DNA from: Acidobacteriota bacterium
GTDB taxonomy: Bacteria; Acidobacteriota; Terriglobia; Terriglobales; Acidobacteriaceae
NCBI GenBank assembly: GCA_021781255.1
Contig: JAJXXG010001180.1
Location: 1 to 7,009, forward strand
Direction: 5' to 3'
DNA length: 7,009 bases
The translations under genes were made by a program, and so were the position numbers. Below the pieces are notes generated by a model. The model was not told the DNA's origin, made no database searches, and saw nothing but the letters and a program-made list of their open reading frames with translations. Below are positions 6,317 to 7,009 of the stretch, piece after piece; the first letter of the stretch is position 1, and every line of letters begins with the position of its first letter.

Positions 6317-6681
6317 GGCCTGCGCTCCTCTGTCGGCGCGCCCACTTCGCCGCGCTCAATCCGCGCCAAAAACTCTCTTGCCAGCCGAGCCTCGCCCGGA
6401 TTCGCCTCTCCGTGAATCGTGCACAACTCAAGAAACTCGCTGCACAATGCGTTCGGTTCGCCCGCCTGATTGCTGATGGCCTCCAAAGCCATCGCCAGCT
6501 CGCGCAGACGCGCAGCCTCAGGCCATGCATGGCTCTCGTCTGTCCCCTCTGTCAGCTCAAGGTCGCTGAACAGCCCTCTTCGTCCACGCGCGCACTCTTC
6601 AAGACACGCCATCAGTTGCGCGGCAAACACCTTGCTCAGCGTCTCAAGCTGCTCCCCGCTCATGGCATCACGCGGATCCAT
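6310..6681 (-). CDS. Small soluble helical protein, function unknown (first gene of a two-gene operon)
   Basis: About 123 aa from ATG 6681; the same frame offers ATG at 6699 (129 aa) and 6663 (117 aa). I prefer 6681 because a GGTGG sequence lies 8 nt upstream, the best of three weak ribosome-binding sites. The product is Glu/Leu/Ala/Arg-rich, almost wholly helical, with no signal peptide or membrane segment. Recognisable blocks are LSKVFAAQLMACLEECARGRRGLF, given here in part as FAAQL and CARGRRGLF, then WPEAARLRELAMALEAI, GEPNALCSEFLELC and PGEARLAREFLARI. Its regular amphipathic helices and codon use look like a real gene. I recall similar unannotated proteins in Acidobacteriota but know no function. 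Its stop overlaps the start of the membrane-protein gene by 7 nt, so the two are one operon, and a soluble subunit working with a membrane partner is a reasonable inference. Confidence 0.65.
   Translation of the reverse strand: MDPRDAMSGEQLETLSKVFAAQLMACLEECARGRRGLFSDLELTEGTDESHAWPEAARLRELAMALEAISNQAGEPNALCSEFLELCTIHGEANPGEARLAREFLARIERGEVGAPTEERRPW
6325..6330 (-). promoter_or_regulatory. Strong Shine-Dalgarno of the small membrane protein gene
   Basis: On the minus strand GAGGAG lies at 6330-6325, with 8 nt before the ATG at 6316-6314. It is embedded in the last codons of the upstream gene, so ribosomes finishing that gene can re-initiate here. It also confirms the start at 6316 over the second ATG two codons further on. 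Confidence 0.8.
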
Positions 6682-6699
6682 CACAGCACCCACCCACAT

Positions 6700-6888
6700 A
6701 GCCCATTCCCGAACCGCGCACCATGTGCAGTCTTTCTTCTGTTCGTTGGGAGCTCTCTCAGCGTTACTCCGGTGGGCTCAGCCGTCGTCTTCAGGGCAAA
6801 ACGCAAGGTTGCGTCCATGGTGCTATTTTCGTTCGCTGCACCGCTCGCTGCCAAACAGGATTTGTCGACTGGAAAAAACGCCCCGCAC
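6700..6888. other. Gene-free spacer between two minus-strand genes
   Basis: I find no convincing gene on either strand here. Frames that stay open give Arg/Ser/Thr-rich or disrupted peptides with no domain. A possible minus-strand promoter is TTGGCA (6854-6849) and GAAAAT (6830-6825) with an 18-nt spacer, which would start transcription near 6818 and leave a leader of more than 100 nt before the two-gene operon. The match is modest and Acidobacteriota promoters are poorly defined, so this is only a candidate. Confidence 0.4.
6825..6854 (-). promoter_or_regulatory. Candidate sigma-70-like promoter for the two-gene operon
   Basis: On the minus strand, -35 TTGGCA (5 of 6 to TTGACA) and -10 GAAAAT (4 of 6 to TATAAT) are separated by 18 nt. 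It faces the two small genes and follows the end of the gene at the right edge. The evidence is sequence resemblance only, and chance matches of this quality are common. Confidence 0.25.
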
Positions 6889-6902
6889 TCAAAGCGCGTG
6901 CG
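6873..6902 (-). terminator. Weak intrinsic terminator overlapping the end of the right-edge gene
   Basis: On the minus strand CGCAC (6902-6898) and GTGCG (6888-6884) can form a 5-bp stem around a 9-nt loop that contains the TGA stop of the right-edge gene. After GGGCG come six T residues (6878-6873). The T-run is good, but the stem is short and 5 nt away from it, so efficiency is doubtful. Confidence 0.35.
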
Positions 6903-7009
6903 CTGATATCGCTGAGCGCGCGGCAAGCGCCGCATCCTCAAGCGCCCCAGGATGGAAGAGCCGCTCGCGCAGAAATGCATGGAAAAGTTCGGCCGTCACG
7001 GGTCGGCCG
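6889..7009 (-). CDS. C-terminal fragment of an unidentified protein, truncated by the window edge
   Basis: The last 39 codons of a minus-strand gene, read from 7008 to the TGA at 6891-6889. The peptide begins GRPVTAELFHAFLRERLF and ends AARSAISAHAL. It is amphipathic helical (AELFHAFLRERLF, then LEDAALAARSAI) with balanced charge, as in the C-terminal helix of a soluble enzyme. The frame lacks a start codon because the gene begins beyond the right edge. The GRPVTAELFHAFLRERL stretch vaguely recalls the C-terminal helix of some metallopeptidases, but the fragment is too short for a family call. It lies about 200 nt upstream of the two-gene operon on the same strand. Confidence 0.55.
   Translation of the reverse strand, partial: GRPVTAELFHAFLRERLFHPGALEDAALAARSAISAHAL

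Noticed and set aside
6016..6906. 296-residue plus-strand frame across the two small minus-strand genes
   Set aside because: It is rich in Ser, Gln, Pro and Arg with no domain, while the opposite strand has two overlapping genes with a strong ribosome-binding site and coherent helices.
6681..6980. 99-residue minus-strand frame ending in a TGATG overlap with the two-gene operon
   Set aside because: The overlap is tempting, but the peptide is Arg/Thr-rich without structure and its first part runs out of frame over the more convincing gene end at 6889-7009.

Overview
The window reads as high-GC chromosomal DNA (roughly 60% by eye) from a Gram-negative bacterium. Lipoprotein and outer-membrane signals, the style of the RNase E/G protein and the family of small hypothetical proteins fit an Acidobacteriota (Terriglobia-like) genome best. 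That placement is inferred from family resemblance, not from a marker gene.

Layout, left to right. (1) Positions 1-2516, plus strand: most of an Rne/Rng (RNase E/G) ribonuclease whose 5' end lies outside the window. A disordered, charged stretch of more than 430 residues appears to interrupt its S1 RNA-binding domain. The catalytic half downstream is intact and ends where RNase G ends. A textbook intrinsic terminator follows at 2538-2566. (2) Positions 2738-4651, plus strand: a secreted lipoprotein of the aryl-sulfate sulfotransferase (ASST) family, best started at a TTG. It has an Ig-like and a fibronectin-like domain ahead of the catalytic beta-propeller, and all expected active-site residues are present. 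(3) Positions 4652-4910: a gene-free spacer with several inverted repeats. (4) Positions 4911-5801, plus strand: a small outer-membrane beta-barrel protein with a signal peptide and a serine-rich linker. (5) Positions 5802-5926: a convergent junction dominated by an 84-bp structured palindromic element. (6) Positions 6681-5927, minus strand: two overlapping short genes, a soluble helical protein followed by a four-helix membrane protein, with no recognised function. (7) Positions 6700-6888: a gene-free spacer. (8) Positions 7009-6889, minus strand: the last 39 codons of another gene that continues off the right edge.

The genes do not form one pathway. The RNase is an RNA-processing housekeeping enzyme closed off by its own terminator. 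The sulfotransferase and the barrel protein are independent envelope genes with separate ribosome-binding sites and a 259-bp gap. The two small minus-strand genes are translationally coupled and probably work together. I see no defence system, CRISPR array, RNA gene, integrase or insertion-sequence transposase. The points most worth following up are the interrupted S1 domain with its repeated LPGESLS motif, the palindromic element at 5823-5906 and the uncharacterised two-gene operon.
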